A stretch of 64,000 nt of DNA from Capitulum mitella (Eukaryota > Arthropoda > Thecostraca > Pollicipedomorpha > Pollicipedidae): positions 5,809,822 to 5,873,821 of the forward strand of contig CP099842.1 of NCBI GenBank assembly GCA_030062745.1, written 5' to 3'. The notes beneath the pieces were generated by a model that saw nothing but the letters and a program-made list of their open reading frames with translations, was not told the origin of the DNA and searched no databases. A program made the translations under genes and the position numbers. This document shows, piece by piece, positions 45,166 to 57,705 of the stretch; the first letter of the stretch is position 1; every line of letters begins with the position of its first letter.

Positions 45166-46102
45166 CAAAATTCCAGCCATCATATGACCAAAACCTCAAA
45201 ATAGCATGAATGCAAAAGAAGGCGTCTTGTATATCTACTCAGTTTCATATAAATGTTCTTTTTTCAATTTCATGGCTGAAAAATTATTATGCCTGTATAT
45301 CTATGCAAAATACGCCGTTATACGTGGTTTGGGGAAAATGCAAGGCGAATGGTATGCAAGGTCGATCAGCTGCTGATTAACACTACCAGAAAAAGATTGT
45401 CGAGAACAGCTCATTCTAACAGACAAGCAACAACGGATAACCTTCAGTTTTTTAAGGATGTCCATTCTGATGCATTTCTGACTTGAATTTTGCCCAGCAC
45501 GCGGTGTTCTGCTGTCGGCAAGGTACCTCGACCATAGAGATCGCACACTGCGCACTTAAAAAATTCGCCATCAGATCAATAAAAATCGAATATTCTCACC
45601 TGATACCAGTCGTTTTATGGTACTAAATGTATCTGTAATCCATCTTACGGGTATGTTTACCAATATGTTTGGTATGTTTGGTTAGTGCGTCCCCTATGAA
45701 CCACGTGCGTCATAAAAGTTTGTCTCTGACGCACATCACCGTCTGGCTTTTTCTCCATGCTTTGTGTAAGCGTCCGTGGTTTTCGGTAAGCGTGCGTACG
45801 AAGAAACGCCACCAGCCGAGACTGCTGCGCCCGTTCGGATGAATAGCCGCTGCAGATTTGGCCCTCATCGATCGCGTAAGAGGATCAGAGTGACCAATCA
45901 GATTAGTGATGCGGCCGGGGCTATCTGCAGCCATCTCGTCTGATGACTCTGGCCGCCACTGGCAGCCGCAGTCAAATTAGAATGGCCGGCCGGAGGAGAG
46001 CGGAGCCCCCCCCCCCCGACTCCCCGGCGAGACACACCCCGGCAGCGCGGCGGCTGACGAGCGCGCCCGCTGGGGTGACTGTGTCGCAACGGCGGCACGT
46101 TC
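45166..46102. other. noncoding stretch, nothing recognised
   Basis: AT-rich, with a short GC-rich and C-run patch near 45960-46030. No gene recognised. Confidence 0.35.
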
Positions 46103-46220
46103 ATTCCCGGTGACGTCAGCGGCTGGAGTGCTCTGATGCTTGCTGGCATCAGCGGTTGGAGCACTGATGCCGCTGACGTCAGCGGCTGGAACAATGATGT
46201 CAATGACGTCAGTGGCAGAA
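46103..46220 (+). repeat. short tandem repeat carrying three CRE octamers
   Basis: About four units of ~31 bases built on TGACGTCAGCGGCTGGA. Perfect TGACGTCA octamers sit at 46111-46118, 46174-46181 and 46204-46211. A diverged unit (GGCATCAGCGGTTGGA) lies near 46146. TGACGTCA is the full CREB/ATF palindrome. No coding exon is visible nearby. Confidence 0.6.
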
Positions 46221-49164
46221 ATAAACTGATGCCCTACTCTTCATTGCCGCTGGTAGTTTCTGTCGCTGCGCGAGATGATGAGCCAAGAATTGCGACGTAT
46301 GATGCTGCGCGTGAGAGTTCATTGTCGTCGGGGTCTGCAGGGACAAGGACCTCCTGAGCCCTTCGGCATCTAGTCCTTCGTAAATTCGTCCCCGTTGTGC
46401 ACGCTGGCATCGGCCATTGTAATGGACAGCCATACTGCGCCATACTCTTCGCTGTTCTGCATCCAACATGAAGCTCTTCCGACGTACATGGCTGGGCTTG
46501 TCAGGACTGAATGTCTGTACGGCTTACGCGGCTCTGTTTCCCATGCTTATTTCGGATAAAATTGCCGTTCCCACTTTATGAAACTAAAAATAGCCAAATC
46601 GTTTCCATGCAGAAGGTTGTAGTACTTTGTTGAATTAGCCCGTCAATTCCCAAAGAAGAAGTCGTTTCAAAACGGGTTTTAACGACGGGATGAACGCGGA
46701 AAACGACTGAACGATCCTTAGTCACTCCACGTGGGGCCCGACCCAAGGCACCGCCATGGGAACGGTCGGCGAACACGTCGGCCTGATGATCGTTGTCTGG
46801 CTTTGTTCCGCGGCGCGCTTTGCTCAGCAAGAGGCGGGTGCAAAACTTGTGGCCGGACGCCGGAAGCAGCGTCTAGTTTGACTGATGCAGGCATTGTTCG
46901 GCTACACCATCCTTTTAAGTCGCCGCAGACTCGACTCACTCAGTTTGTGGCTCTGTGATAGTGGTCGGCGATTTCAGCTTGCTTCAGGCGACAGACTGCG
47001 ACCACGTCTGGGCGCCAGAGCTGGAGCTGACTGAGCCGCTTACTCGACAGCAGATACATTATTTCGAAACGTGGCAATGATTTATTGAATAACCTTACCC
47101 CTGTGCCGGAGTGCTGGGGTTTTTGCGGTGGGAACTGGGCCCAAAGCCCCTGGTCTGGGTTCACCAGTTATCTTTGCTAGGCTCACCAATATGTAATTCC
47201 ATCACAAGCGACTGCACAAGCTAGAAGGTTGCCCTCATCACGGTTTGCATCATTATGAAAATTATTTCGTCTTTTAAATACGAGTTTTGCTACATCAATA
47301 AAAAACCATACGGGTTATCCTTAGCCCTTAAAATTAACTTTTCCAAAACGCGATTTCACTAGTATCAAATATGTCATGCTTACAAGAGCACAAGAGGAAA
47401 ATTGCATTTACAGCCAATCGGTTCCTTATGTGCCAGAAGAAGTCATCTTATTCCTGCAGGGGAAAAATTTTGTGCCCAGGGTGCCGGGGTTTCTCCAAAA
47501 GAACGATACAGCAAAACGTGCCCGTTTTTGACAAAACATAGTGTCTGGCTTGTGGTCCTGGGACAAACAATTGTTACCAAACATATAAAGCGTCACCAGG
47601 CTCGCATTACACGACAGAGGATTCCACATCAGTTCGCGGAACGATTTTAACCTCCAGGAATAGGAGCCAGACTTTGGCATTTGGTTGATTCAAATGGTTG
47701 TCTTCGAATGCCATCAAAGACTGATACAGAAATTTCTCAGCCGGGGAATTTGGTGCAGAACCAAACAAAATGTGACCGCTGAAAAGATCCGCACGATACG
47801 AATGCCTACCAAGTACGTTATTTTGTAAAGAAGTCATTTCGCCAGCGCGCGGCGCTCACTGAAATGCGCGGAGCGGAAAAGAAAAATATGAACTGAAGAA
47901 GTAAGCATGAAGATGAAGTAGCGAACAATGCTGTTTTTAACCCCAGCGTTTGTCTGACGTCGTTTTCACCCCGTGAAATATTGCATGCATTCGTTAAAGC
48001 GTGTCGGTAAACACATGACCGAGACCCAGTAATTCGGTCCAATAGCCTCGGTGTTTTAGAATCTCAGAATCCTCCACAGTGCGTGAACGTTATCCACAGA
48101 TCTCTGTGAATGGAGGCTACTGAATGAAAACAGACGATCTGTGACCTTGTGGGTCATCCCCCCATACACACAAATCGGGATTATTTACGCCACCGTGAAA
48201 ATTTCTGTCCGCGTGGACTTCAAAATAATGGGTTTGCTGGCTTATGTCATGGCCTTAGTCCGACAGAACACCGGGTCTTCGAGACTAGAGAAACAGAAAT
48301 CATAATCGGCTGAAATACAGCTACAAATAACAAAATGGACGAATTTCCATCCCATTTGTTTCACTATTATCTCATATTCAAACCAGGCCGTCCGATGAAT
48401 CACTTCCCTAGCAAAAACGCGGCGATGCACCGTTTTTGCGAACCCGCCTTCCGTGAATCAACAAGACGCCGAAAGACGCGGCTCTGGGACACCGCCCAAC
48501 AAGATGAGAGATAAAGTCGTGCTCCGGCTGACCCAATCGGCTCTTCAGAGCGGCGGGACTTGCTCTATCATTCATCTGCCGACACTCTCTCCCCTCCCCG
48601 GCCACTGGGCGTATTTCGCTGACTGCGTCATGTTTTACAACACCGTTCTGCCGATACGATCTTGATTGACTGCAGCTTGCGATGATGGATGCTGAGATCT
48701 GCGCTGTCGCCACAGCACGCCCTCCATTGTGCTGCTAACAGCTGACGGCCGAACGGAAATCACTGCCCAAGTTGTAACGCCATAAATTGGACACTCGCTG
48801 ACCACGGTGAAGCTTATGCCCGGTCGGAGCGTTCTCCCCGAAGTTTACCACGTGGTATGACCGATGAGACGAGTGCAAAGCTAATTTATGCCATAAATAT
48901 TGACTGATGGTGGCAGTAAGTTACGTTGCATAAAAAACGTACGTAGACGAGCGGCGCCCTAAAACGTCAGTTGTCGCCAACGTGCTCATGAATATCTGTT
49001 GCCGCAGATAATACAACAGCTCTGGTACGATGTTAAATCCCGTTATCATACCACTGAGGCGGCCGCAAAAAAGAAGAATCGCTCGTCATGCGCACATCTC
49101 TGCCAATGGCGGTTTTCTGCTGTTGACGGCGGTTCCGCGTGGTCGACGTTCGCGGCTGTGATCG
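46221..49164. other. noncoding stretch, nothing recognised
   Basis: Ordinary sequence. All frames are under about 105 codons and unrecognised. No repeats or RNA genes seen. Confidence 0.4.
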
Positions 49165-49405
49165 GCGACTGCAGTGAACCGTGACCGTCATGACCAATGG
49201 CCGTAGTGACTTTACCTGAGGCTGCAGTCGCATGTGACTGCGGCGACCTGTGACCGTAGTGACCCGTGACTTCAGGAACCCGTGACCGAGGTGACCTGAG
49301 ACTGCAATGACCTGCGATTGCAGTGGCCTGCGACTGTAGTGGCCTGGGATTGTAGTGAATTGTGACCACGGTGACCTGTGACTGCAGAGACCCGTGGCTG
49401 TAGTG
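49165..49405 (+). repeat. 16-bp minisatellite (CCTGTGACTGTAGTGA)
   Basis: About 14 degenerate copies. Consecutive units such as CCTGCGATTGCAGTGG, CCTGCGACTGTAGTGG and CCTGGGATTGTAGTGA are exactly 16 bases. The antisense frames through it (up to 172 codons) are artefacts. Confidence 0.85.
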
Positions 49406-50420
49406 CCGATCCTCAGAGTGGCGCTCCTTGTCAGGCAGACGGCGCTGAACGCCACAACAGACCAGCGGAGACCGGACGGCCCGGCTCAAGACGACCCTGA
49501 CCCCGGAGTCGAGCTGCAGTTCGGCCTCGAACAGGCATGTTCGCCGTCGGCGTTCGTTGTACATGCAATGTAAGTCGATGCGCCCGGTTGCGTCGCCTTC
49601 CGTGGCTCGCGCAACGCAGTTGTCTGTTCCTGGTTATTAATCCAATAGCATTATCCCATCCTCGCTGATGAGCCACCAACTCGACGAACAAACAGCAAAC
49701 AATGGGTGAACCTTGATACAAGATTCACCCATACGGGGAGGAGCCAGTGAATAGTGCCTCTCGGCATACTGCTGATCTGAAAGCCATGTCCAACTGATGT
49801 GGTTTTCAGTAATATCTACTGCCCAACATCGGCTCGTTGGAAAAAAGAGAGGAGAAAGTCCAGGACATGAGCCACCTCACATCGCTTCGTGGGGTTTTGT
49901 ACGCACTGTCTGCGCCGCCGTCCGTTATGTCGGTTTTTCGGTGACCGCAGTAAGCAGCGACGGCGGGTGATCACTCCAAGCCGCTGTCGTTCACAGAATC
50001 AGTCGGTGCGGTCCACTGACATCGTGGTGTCCCGGACCAACCAAACATGACTGCGGTGACCGTGCCGACGGCTGCCATTCCCAGCGAACCGAACCTTCTG
50101 CCCAACGCTGCCAGCTCGCCGGCGCTGTTCGGCAGCGCGAAAACTACGCCTGGTGCCCCAACTGCCAGGGACATCGGACCTTCGGTATAAACCGTCCGAC
50201 ATTTCTGCGCGCGGTTCCTGACCAGCAGTTGCCGGGCGTTGCTGCCTGCCGACGTCCCGCAATATTGGCGTGGTTTAAAAGCGCTTTTCACGGAAATGCG
50301 GCTCATTCACCTCTGCGCTCAGCAGTCAGCACTACTGCCCCATCGACCGGAAGTCCGAGCACCCTTGTAAATTCCTTGATACCACGCCATTCACTAGCAT
50401 GGATCGCGGTCCACACCACT
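49406..50420. other. noncoding stretch
   Basis: Holds a 9-bp hairpin, ATGGGTGAA/TTCACCCAT (49702-49732, 13-base loop), of unknown meaning. No gene recognised. Confidence 0.35.
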
Positions 50421-50426
50421 GGTACG

Positions 50427-51403
50427 TAGGGGAGACCAGGGCTGGTTGTCACATGGACTGGTTGTCAAAGCTCATGTCTCAAACCTTCAGAATTGGCGCC
50501 GTGTCTACCTCAGTTACTCGACTTTACTTGGGACATTTCTTTTAAGATCTGGAAGGGATGTTCCGTCAGCTGTGCCAAGGTCCGCGGCGCTGTCGTTTGC
50601 CGTTTTTTCGAAGTCCCGGAACAAAACTTGGGGAAAACGGGGAAGACGGGAGAAAGAGTGGATCTTGGCATACCTGGTGGAAGTTACATCTTTTCCGGCA
50701 TCTTTAAAGAAATCGACCCTAGGTCATGTCAAATCATTGAGGTATTACGTCATTTCTAGAGGCTTCCAGACAGATCGGTCTGTAAGGCAAATGTCATTTT
50801 TTTCTGCTATTCCTTGGCAGAGTTATCCCCTTTCCTTGTATGATACAGGTTAAAAATTTTTTCAGGTCAAAACGGTCGGAACCCTGCCGAGGTCAACCAG
50901 CAGGGAATTACGCCATTTACGCCATTAGGCCAATATTGCATGGTCTAACATTCATCTCTGAAGACCAGTTACATTGGCTTGTTAACGTCCGTGTTCTTCA
51001 TCCATTCAACATTTTTAGGCTTTAATCCTATTTGTTTTTAACATCGCGTCAGATAGTCTTCCGCATTTAGAAGCACGTGACAGCTAACCCCGGTATGTGT
51101 GGCAACTTACCCGTGCACAGGGCACATCACGACACAGAAGTTCTCTCTCTTTATGCCCTGATATTGGGATGACCACTGAAGTTACACGCGGTCCAATTTT
51201 TCCCCATATACATATATTATAAATGCTATAATATTACATTATAAATGTTATAATATGTTATAATATAATATTATATAAATCCCCATATACATATAAATGT
51301 TCATGCTCAATAAGAGATCAAAAAACGACTAGATATCATGGATCGTAAATGAGTGAGAATTCTACTATCAAAAAGTGAGACAACTAGTCCCGACTCTCCC
51401 CTA
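50427..51403. mobile_element. mariner-like MITE flanked by TA
   Basis: Left end TA-GGGGAGACCAGGGCTGGTT and right end, reverse-complemented, TA-GGGGAGAGTCGGGACTAGTT. The similarity runs on through GTTGTC(T)CAC with one gap, giving about 25 bases of TIR. A TA dinucleotide on each side fits Tc1/mariner target duplication. The interior (975 bases) has no transposase frame. Near the right end an AT-rich block carries the word CCCCATATACATAT twice (51203 and 51281). Confidence 0.65.
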
Positions 51404-53454
51404 CTTCCGCTGATGGCTGGTTGTGTGACTTCACCCTTCGTTGACCACTTTTGAGTCCAGCCCGCGGCGCCGGAGGCGTCGGCGAGGTCGTCCACGCCCT
51501 GTTCGCCTCCCCGCTGCGGCAAGGTGTATCCCGCGCCATCTGTCGGCGGCTCACCGCAGCACAAAAAACGGCCGGGGTTCGAGGGCGGCCGTTTGGCTCG
51601 CTGCCGCGTGTGAACAAGCGTTCCCGGTCCGGCCGCGGACGAGTGTAACACCAGCCTCCTCTGTTCCTCCTGTGGTCCCCCTGCTCCCTCCGTGCTCTCC
51701 CGGGCTGCGTTCTCGGGTGGTCCTTTCGGGCGCCGCCCGAGGTCGGGGCGCCGGAGGATGCGGAGCCAGCGGACGCGGACGTGTGGCCGCGGTGACGTTT
51801 CCACTTGGCTGTGAGCCGGCCCTTACCTCGGGCGACAGTGACGGCCACATGCGAGACGGTCTTATAACCGGCCTCGCTAGAAACGGCCGCCGTGTTTGTT
51901 CCCGTTCTGCCACGCACCGTGTCGACGCCCAGCCAATCAGACCGCCGCAAACAGCATCGAAAATCCCGGCTGATACGTCTGCGATCAAGCTGTTCAACAG
52001 CGCGCTCCCAGGCAGTGCAGTCGGTGATGGGTGGTTCGAGGCCAGACTCAGTCCTGTCGCCATCACCGTGCGAGCGTTTTCAAAACTGGCATGGCCAGAA
52101 CCATGTTGGGACAATGTCTTCCCATCCATTGGCATATAGCTAATGTTAAAATGATCCAAGCTTAGTAGGGTTGCCGCCAAGTCGGTAGGGCCAATGCCCT
52201 ATTTGCCCTATGGGCTACGACACCTATGTCTGCCACTTCGCGCCGCACGCGCCAGCCAGCAGCACCAGCACGTGGACAAAACATGCGTGATTTATTCACT
52301 GAGGTGTTTAGGCGGCGTCGCAGCATCCTTGTCTAGTGAAATATGTACCAATTACGGTCCATTCAGCTGGCGAATGAGCGGCCAGATCACGTGGATGGGG
52401 CGTGATGAAGCTTTCCGAGTGATATATTGCGGTTGGGAACGGGCCTGGCAGCAAAAGAGATGAAAGTTTTCCAAATGGGTACTGCTGGTTGCCAGGCACC
52501 ACGCGAGGCCAGTAACCAATACATGATACACATCAACATCAAATGTTATGTTATAAAAAAACTGTTAAACGCGTTCCGTGGTTTGGGACATGCCCGGCGT
52601 TCATACGCAAGTGACCAGGGGACGTTCTAAAAAATTGGGGCACCGACTTTTGCCGTTCAGAAGGTACTGACAACCACAAAGCGCTCCAGTACTTCGCTGA
52701 TCAATAAATGCCGCGCTCCTCGGCGTCAGGTCCGCGGGCTTCATTCAAAGCCCTCAGTCCCATAACTCAGTGCTGTCAAGAGCGTCAAGCAGTCGTCCAA
52801 TCTCCGTTCAAGTACACGCCTTCAGCGCATGTTCCACATCGAGTCCAGCTGTACAGCAGGCGCTCTGAATGACTGCACCGCCCCAGTTGGCCGGCACAGG
52901 CCACGCGTGCAGCGGCGCGGTCGGCCGTGACCGGTCTTGATTTACGCCAATGTGCGGCGCCAGTTGGTAAGGGCTCGGCATCGGTCCACTGGCTCGTGAG
53001 CCGCAGCACCAGAGCGGGGACGCCTTCCGAGAGGACCGCGTACTGCCAACCCCGTCACTGGGTGCCGATTTGTAATGTTTTGTGAGGGTCCTGCCCGTCC
53101 CCCGACCCCTTCCCACTGCTGGGTTGCCCCCATATTTTTGCCAGAATATTACAGAAAATGAAGGAGAAATTTAAATATCACGCAAAGGTCAACCTCCTTT
53201 GGACATTATTTGATGGCCACGATTGGCTCAAATAAAGGACATTTGCTCCATGACCATTCGTGATCCATCTCTGGTTTCAATTTTTTGTTAGAATATATCC
53301 CTTAGAGACCAAATGAAAAAAAATCGAAAACATGAAAATGAAAAAAATCGGAAAAGCGAAAATGAAGTGATCGAAGTCTGGGTTTTCTCTGTGGGTGGAA
53401 CAAGTAAGCCGAAATCTGGTTTTCGCCCTGACTCGGCGGCTGGATCCGCCACTA
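51404..53454. other. noncoding, with a GC-rich island at about 51451-51830
   Basis: The island has overlapping open frames on both strands (up to 232 codons) of Arg/Ala/Pro-rich composition and no recognised domain. The remainder is ordinary sequence. Confidence 0.4.
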
Positions 53455-53462
53455 GGTTGTCC

Positions 53463-53677
53463 CAAGGGATATAGATTTATGTTCTTTTGAGAGGGCCCTG
53501 GCCATCCAATGTTGATTCCGGCCCCCCAATGTAGACTTGGGCTTCACAATATTTTCTGCCGTTTTTAGAAGGGTATGAGTAATAATAACGAAAAGAACGA
53601 TCGCAGGAAATAAGAGATAGGCAGGAAGTAAAGAATAAAGTCTAAAGTGATGTTTCTATCTATCTGTTTGTCTTCTG

Positions 53678-53761
<84 letters not shown>

Positions 53762-53941
53762 GGGGATAAATACAATTTCCCTTTTCATAAATAATAACAA
53801 AAAACTAATAAATTCTCGTCGGTCAAAATAAGATAGGCTAAATCCGCTGAAAAACACATATTTGGGGGAGGGGTTCGGTTGTCGGGCCCTGGGCTCGCTC
53901 CCCCGCCCTCCTAATAATCATTTACAGAAATCAACCCCCTG
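53463..53941. mobile_element. TA-core hAT-like MITE, copy B
   Basis: Starts CAAGGGATATAGATTTATG and ends TTTACAGAAATCAACCCCCT. All family landmarks are present: CCAATGTTGATTCCGG, AATATTTTCTGCCGTTTTTA, AGAGATAGGCAGGAAGTAAA, a pure (TA)n centre (53681-53759) and TCGTCGGTCAAAATAAGATAG. The flanks (GGTTGTCC / GGTTGCTC) look like a decayed 8-bp duplication. Confidence 0.75.
53681..53759. repeat. (TA)n microsatellite
   Basis: About 39 uninterrupted AT units in the centre of the TA-core MITE. Confidence 0.95.
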
Positions 53942-54054
53942 GTTGCTCCCAAAAAGAGAACTTTTTTTAAAGAACTGACATCTGTGCCACTATGGATCCA
54001 TGATATGGATTACATGGAGCAACATCGAGATGGTGTTAAAACTTATCCCATATA

Positions 54055-54240
54055 CCACCCCAGTGGCGCAGACGGTAAATGCGCGCGCAGCAGGTAAGTG
54101 GGAGGTCTTTGGACAAGCTTGACAGGTGACAGGCTTTTCCTAGACCGGCTCCTACCCAGGAGATGGCAGCAACTGGGAAGTGTTCACCTCGTCACCGGGT
54201 AAACGTTGCACCGTTCAACGCCCGCGGCAATGGGTGCACC
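54055..54240 (+). repeat. possible SINE with tRNA-like head
   Basis: CCCAGTGGCGCAGACGGTAA followed by ATGCGCGCGC looks like a tRNA box A and D-arm (GTGGCGCAGnnGGTnAnnGCGC). No clean box B follows (GGAGGTCTTTGGAC is the nearest), so if it is a SINE it is old. Confidence 0.3.
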
Positions 54241-55940
54241 GGCGAGATCTGCCTTAAATTAGATCCTTCGATCCTGTGGGATTTCCCGAGGGCAAGACCC
54301 CGTTATTGCTGTTATGTTACCAGAGCGGTCCTCTGATTCATTTGGCCCGATCATGGGCGTAAGAACGTGGGGGGGGAGAGGCCATTCCCCCTCCCCACAT
54401 TCAGGGAATTTAACATTAACCCTTTGGGCAAAAACGTCTTTGACCCCCTCTCCCAACTTTTTTGGATGCCCCTTCGCCACTGGGTGCCAGGAATTGGGAC
54501 ACCCCTTGTTTGTGCACAAGTGCCAACCGGGGAGCCTAACAGCAAGCTTGTGGTCGAGACCCGGGGGCTGCTTTTAGCTCCTGTAACATGGGACGGAGGG
54601 ACGACAAATCGAGGCTCTTCTTTAAAAGAAGAATCGCGGTAATGACGCGATTGAGGTCACGTTGACAACTTGTTCGCTGCACACCGCTGTGTATTGGTAA
54701 TGGTGAAATGGCGCGTGGCGTGTTGGGGTCTGCTTCGTCACGGGTGGAGCATTGTTTTGAAGGTTGGTGTGGCAAAGGGCAGCCCGGTCAATCCCAAGCG
54801 TAGGCGTAGGAACCGGTGCCATGGCACCCCACTCTCCAAAAAGGCTGACCATTAACCCTATGGTGATGCATGGAAAGAATCGATTGCAAAATTGGCTTTG
54901 GCACCCCCACTTTCCGAGACGTTCCTCCACCTTTCGTCTCGTGCACTCAGTTTGCGCCCGCCGTCCTCCCCATGGTTCTGTCACTGGATTTTAACCACTT
55001 CATTTTCGATCTTGATGAGAATGATTTAGAAAAAAATTGTTTTCCGCCGATTGCACGTTTACACAACAACACTACACTACTTACGTTGCACACTACAGCA
55101 CTGTGTAAACCGGCACTGAAGAGTGCAGCAAAATAACGGTACACACTACACACGAGGCCTATGGCGTGTCATGGCATGTGGCCAAATCATTGCGGATGCC
55201 TAAGCGGGTTTATAGTTTATCTGATCCAGTTCGCGACCATGGGCTTAATGGTTAAGCTGAAAAATTGTTTCGGGTGTCCAAACATAAATGTGGACGCCCA
55301 GACATCCGTAAAGAGAAAGGAAACTGCACCCCTATTGCACACCTTTCACATACTGTGCAGCATGAAGGCGCGGGGACCGGTGCTCTTAACGCCAGTCATT
55401 GAAAAAGCTGACGTTTTCAGCAACCTTCCCTACGACGCAAGAAACGACCAGTGAAGCTGGTAAACATGTATTGTATGCTGTAGGCCAGCTCCTATGTTGA
55501 AAACATTTCGTGGGAAGTAAAATCGATCTTATTTGTTATTTGCTGAAAGGTAACAGGGCATTTAGTATGTGGGTACTATTCTAAATGAAATTTGGTTGGG
55601 AGCTGACTGAGGAAGACTGCTTTCGGTTCCATTGTACATTAACACCATTGTTTTTGGCTCAGAGATGGTACATGGGCACCTGCCCCAATTCAAAGTCAGT
55701 CTGAGAGACGTCTAGCTATTTCGGAGCCTCAGAAGGCTTTTGGAACAGAAGCACTCTGAAGGACACCGTACTGGAGCAGGGTTGTAGGAGCGCGACGAAA
55801 CATGGGGGGAGATCATTCGTCCAGGGGCGTCAACCTCGGTGAGGGGGCGATGATCTCCACAAGGGTGCCATCTGTTTGGAATGAAATCGGTACTTTGCCT
55901 ACGTACCTACGGCTTTAAAGGCACATATGTCAAATCATTT
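54241..55940. other. noncoding stretch, nothing firm
   Basis: GGGCGTAAGAACGTGGGGGG (54357) and GGCGTAGGAACCGG (54804) resemble each other and a complement near 32480. They may be ends of small MITEs that I could not delimit. No gene recognised. Confidence 0.35.
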
Positions 55941-55959
55941 TCTTTAGATACATGTACGA

Positions 55960-56790
55960 GTCCCGTGTGAGCGTCTGGCCAGTACAGGGGGCACCAAACA
56001 TATGAGGGGCGCCTGGTCTGCAAGGGGGGGGGTCTGGCCTGAAAGGGGCTCCTGCATCGTAGACGAGTCTGGTCTGTAAGGTGGCCCGTGTGAGCGCCTG
56101 GCCAGTAGAGGGGGCACCAGATATATGAGGGGCGTCTGATGTGTACGGGGCGCCTCGCTCGCTAAGGGCGCCGAGCCCCCCGAGCGGCACCTGATCTGCA
56201 TGGGGGGCATCTGCCTGTAAGGGGCGCCTGCATCGTAGACGTTCCTGGTCTGTAGAATGTCCCGTACGGGTGCCTGTTCTGTAGAGGGGGCACCAAATAT
56301 ATCAGGAATGCATGATGTGTAGGGGGCGCCTCGCTCGTCAATGGCGCCGAGCCCCCAAGGGGCGCCTGATCTGTACGGAGGGCGCCTGGCCTATAAGGGG
56401 TGGCTATATCGTAGAGATGTCTCGTCTTTGAGATGACCCGTACGGGCGCCTGGTCTGCAGAGGAGGCACCAAATATGTGAGGGATGCCTGATGTGTTCGG
56501 GGCGCCTCGCTCGCCAAGAGCGTCGAGCCCTCGAAGGGCGTCTGATGTGTGAGGGGTACGTCGCTCACCAAGGGCACCGAGCCCCCGAGGGGTGCCTAAT
56601 CTGTACGTGGGACGTCTGGCCTGTAAGGGGCGCCTGCATCGCAGACACGTCTGGTCTGTGAGGGAAGCTAAATTCTTTGGAGACGTTTCATCTGTACATG
56701 AAGACGAAGCGCCTGGCCTACATAGGGCACCGGGCATTTCAGAATGACCTGACCTGTACGAGAGCTCTTACATGTAAGGGGCGCCGTATC
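55960..56790 (-). repeat. composite tandem repeat, about 178-bp higher-order unit of ~30-bp subunits
   Basis: GGGGGCACCAnATATnTGAGG recurs near 55988, 56108, 56287 and 56464. The last three are about 178 apart, and the first is about 120 before the second, with a deletion. Between them are GGGGCGCCTGGTCTGTA-type subunits of about 30 bases. The antisense 191-codon frame (56162-56737) reads these as Pro-rich repeats and is probably not a gene. Confidence 0.75.
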
Positions 56791-57407
56791 CACGAGGGGT
56801 GGCTGGTCATTGTATGGAAGGTGGACCTGGAAGCTGACGGTTGCTGAAGATTTAAAAAGGCGCTCCCTCAGCAAAACAGAAAGAAGGGTAGAACTCCCTG
56901 GATTTCGTATTTATGGAAGTTCAGGGTTAAGAAATAATGTTTTTTATTCCCCTTCCAAACTTTTTTTGCTGTGACGTAAAGAAGGCATCCAGACAACAAG
57001 CCGAAAGGTGGGAGGACATATCCCCTCGTCCCTCCCGCCCTGTCCCCGGTAATTACACCCATGGACTGGAGCGCTCTATGCTGGCATTGCTCCATAATCT
57101 GCGTATTTCTGCTGAGTAATTTGCTTTTAGTTTTGCATTTCAAGATTTTGCGAAAAACGCGAAATTTGGGGTTTGAATGTGAATACTTCCATGTCACACC
57201 CATTTGGAAACACTCACAGTTAAAAGTTCGTGTGACGGAGGCCACACCCGCCTCACCGCGTTCTCCAAAGATGTGCTTTGTAGTCCGCTTGTGGGAAATA
57301 CTGCTTACAGAAGTATCGAGGTGTATTTATAGGAGACAAAAAAAAACAATTCCAAGTGGATTGGCTTGATCAGAATTTCTAGAAAGAGGTCGAAAAGGCT
57401 GGTTGGT
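56791..57407. other. noncoding stretch, nothing recognised
   Basis: AT-rich with no recognised gene or repeat. Confidence 0.35.
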
Positions 57408-57589
57408 TATTGGGTTATTTGACGACGCTCTCGACTGCCAGGGTAATTTCGCATTGCAACCTCTCACGCCGGTTGTCGCGAGGGACGGCGAAGATCGGAA
57501 AGACTGAAAATAACATTAGTTACTACCTACAGGAGCGCCAAAGACGTCGACCGCGCTTGCTGATTCGGCAGTCGGCTCTCTGTTACCTG

Positions 57590-57705
57590 CTCCTACATCG
57601 GCGATTTGGTATAAAACAAGCGACAATGGTTTTAATAGGCGAAAAATGCATCATAACTCAGTTTGAGATCGCAGCTATCTGCATTCGTGCCATGAGTTGC
57701 AGTAT
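57590..57705 (+). repeat. dispersed repeat, copy 1 (pairs with about 60930-61020)
   Basis: CTACATCGGCGATTTGGTAT, then ACAATGGTTTTAAT, then CAGTTTGAGATCGCAGC and ATCTGCATTCG follow the same order as CGGCGATTGGCTAT, CCATGGATCTAAT, CAGTTTGAGACCTGCACC and ATCTACATCGG near 60.95 kb. Identity unknown. Confidence 0.4.

Noticed and set aside
49702-49732. 9-bp hairpin as a terminator or regulatory RNA
   Set aside because: Short, with no neighbouring gene or U tract. Such hairpins occur by chance in 64 kb.
54055-54130. tRNA gene beginning GTGGCGCAGACGG
   Set aside because: No matching box B or T-arm at the right distance. Kept only as a weak SINE candidate.
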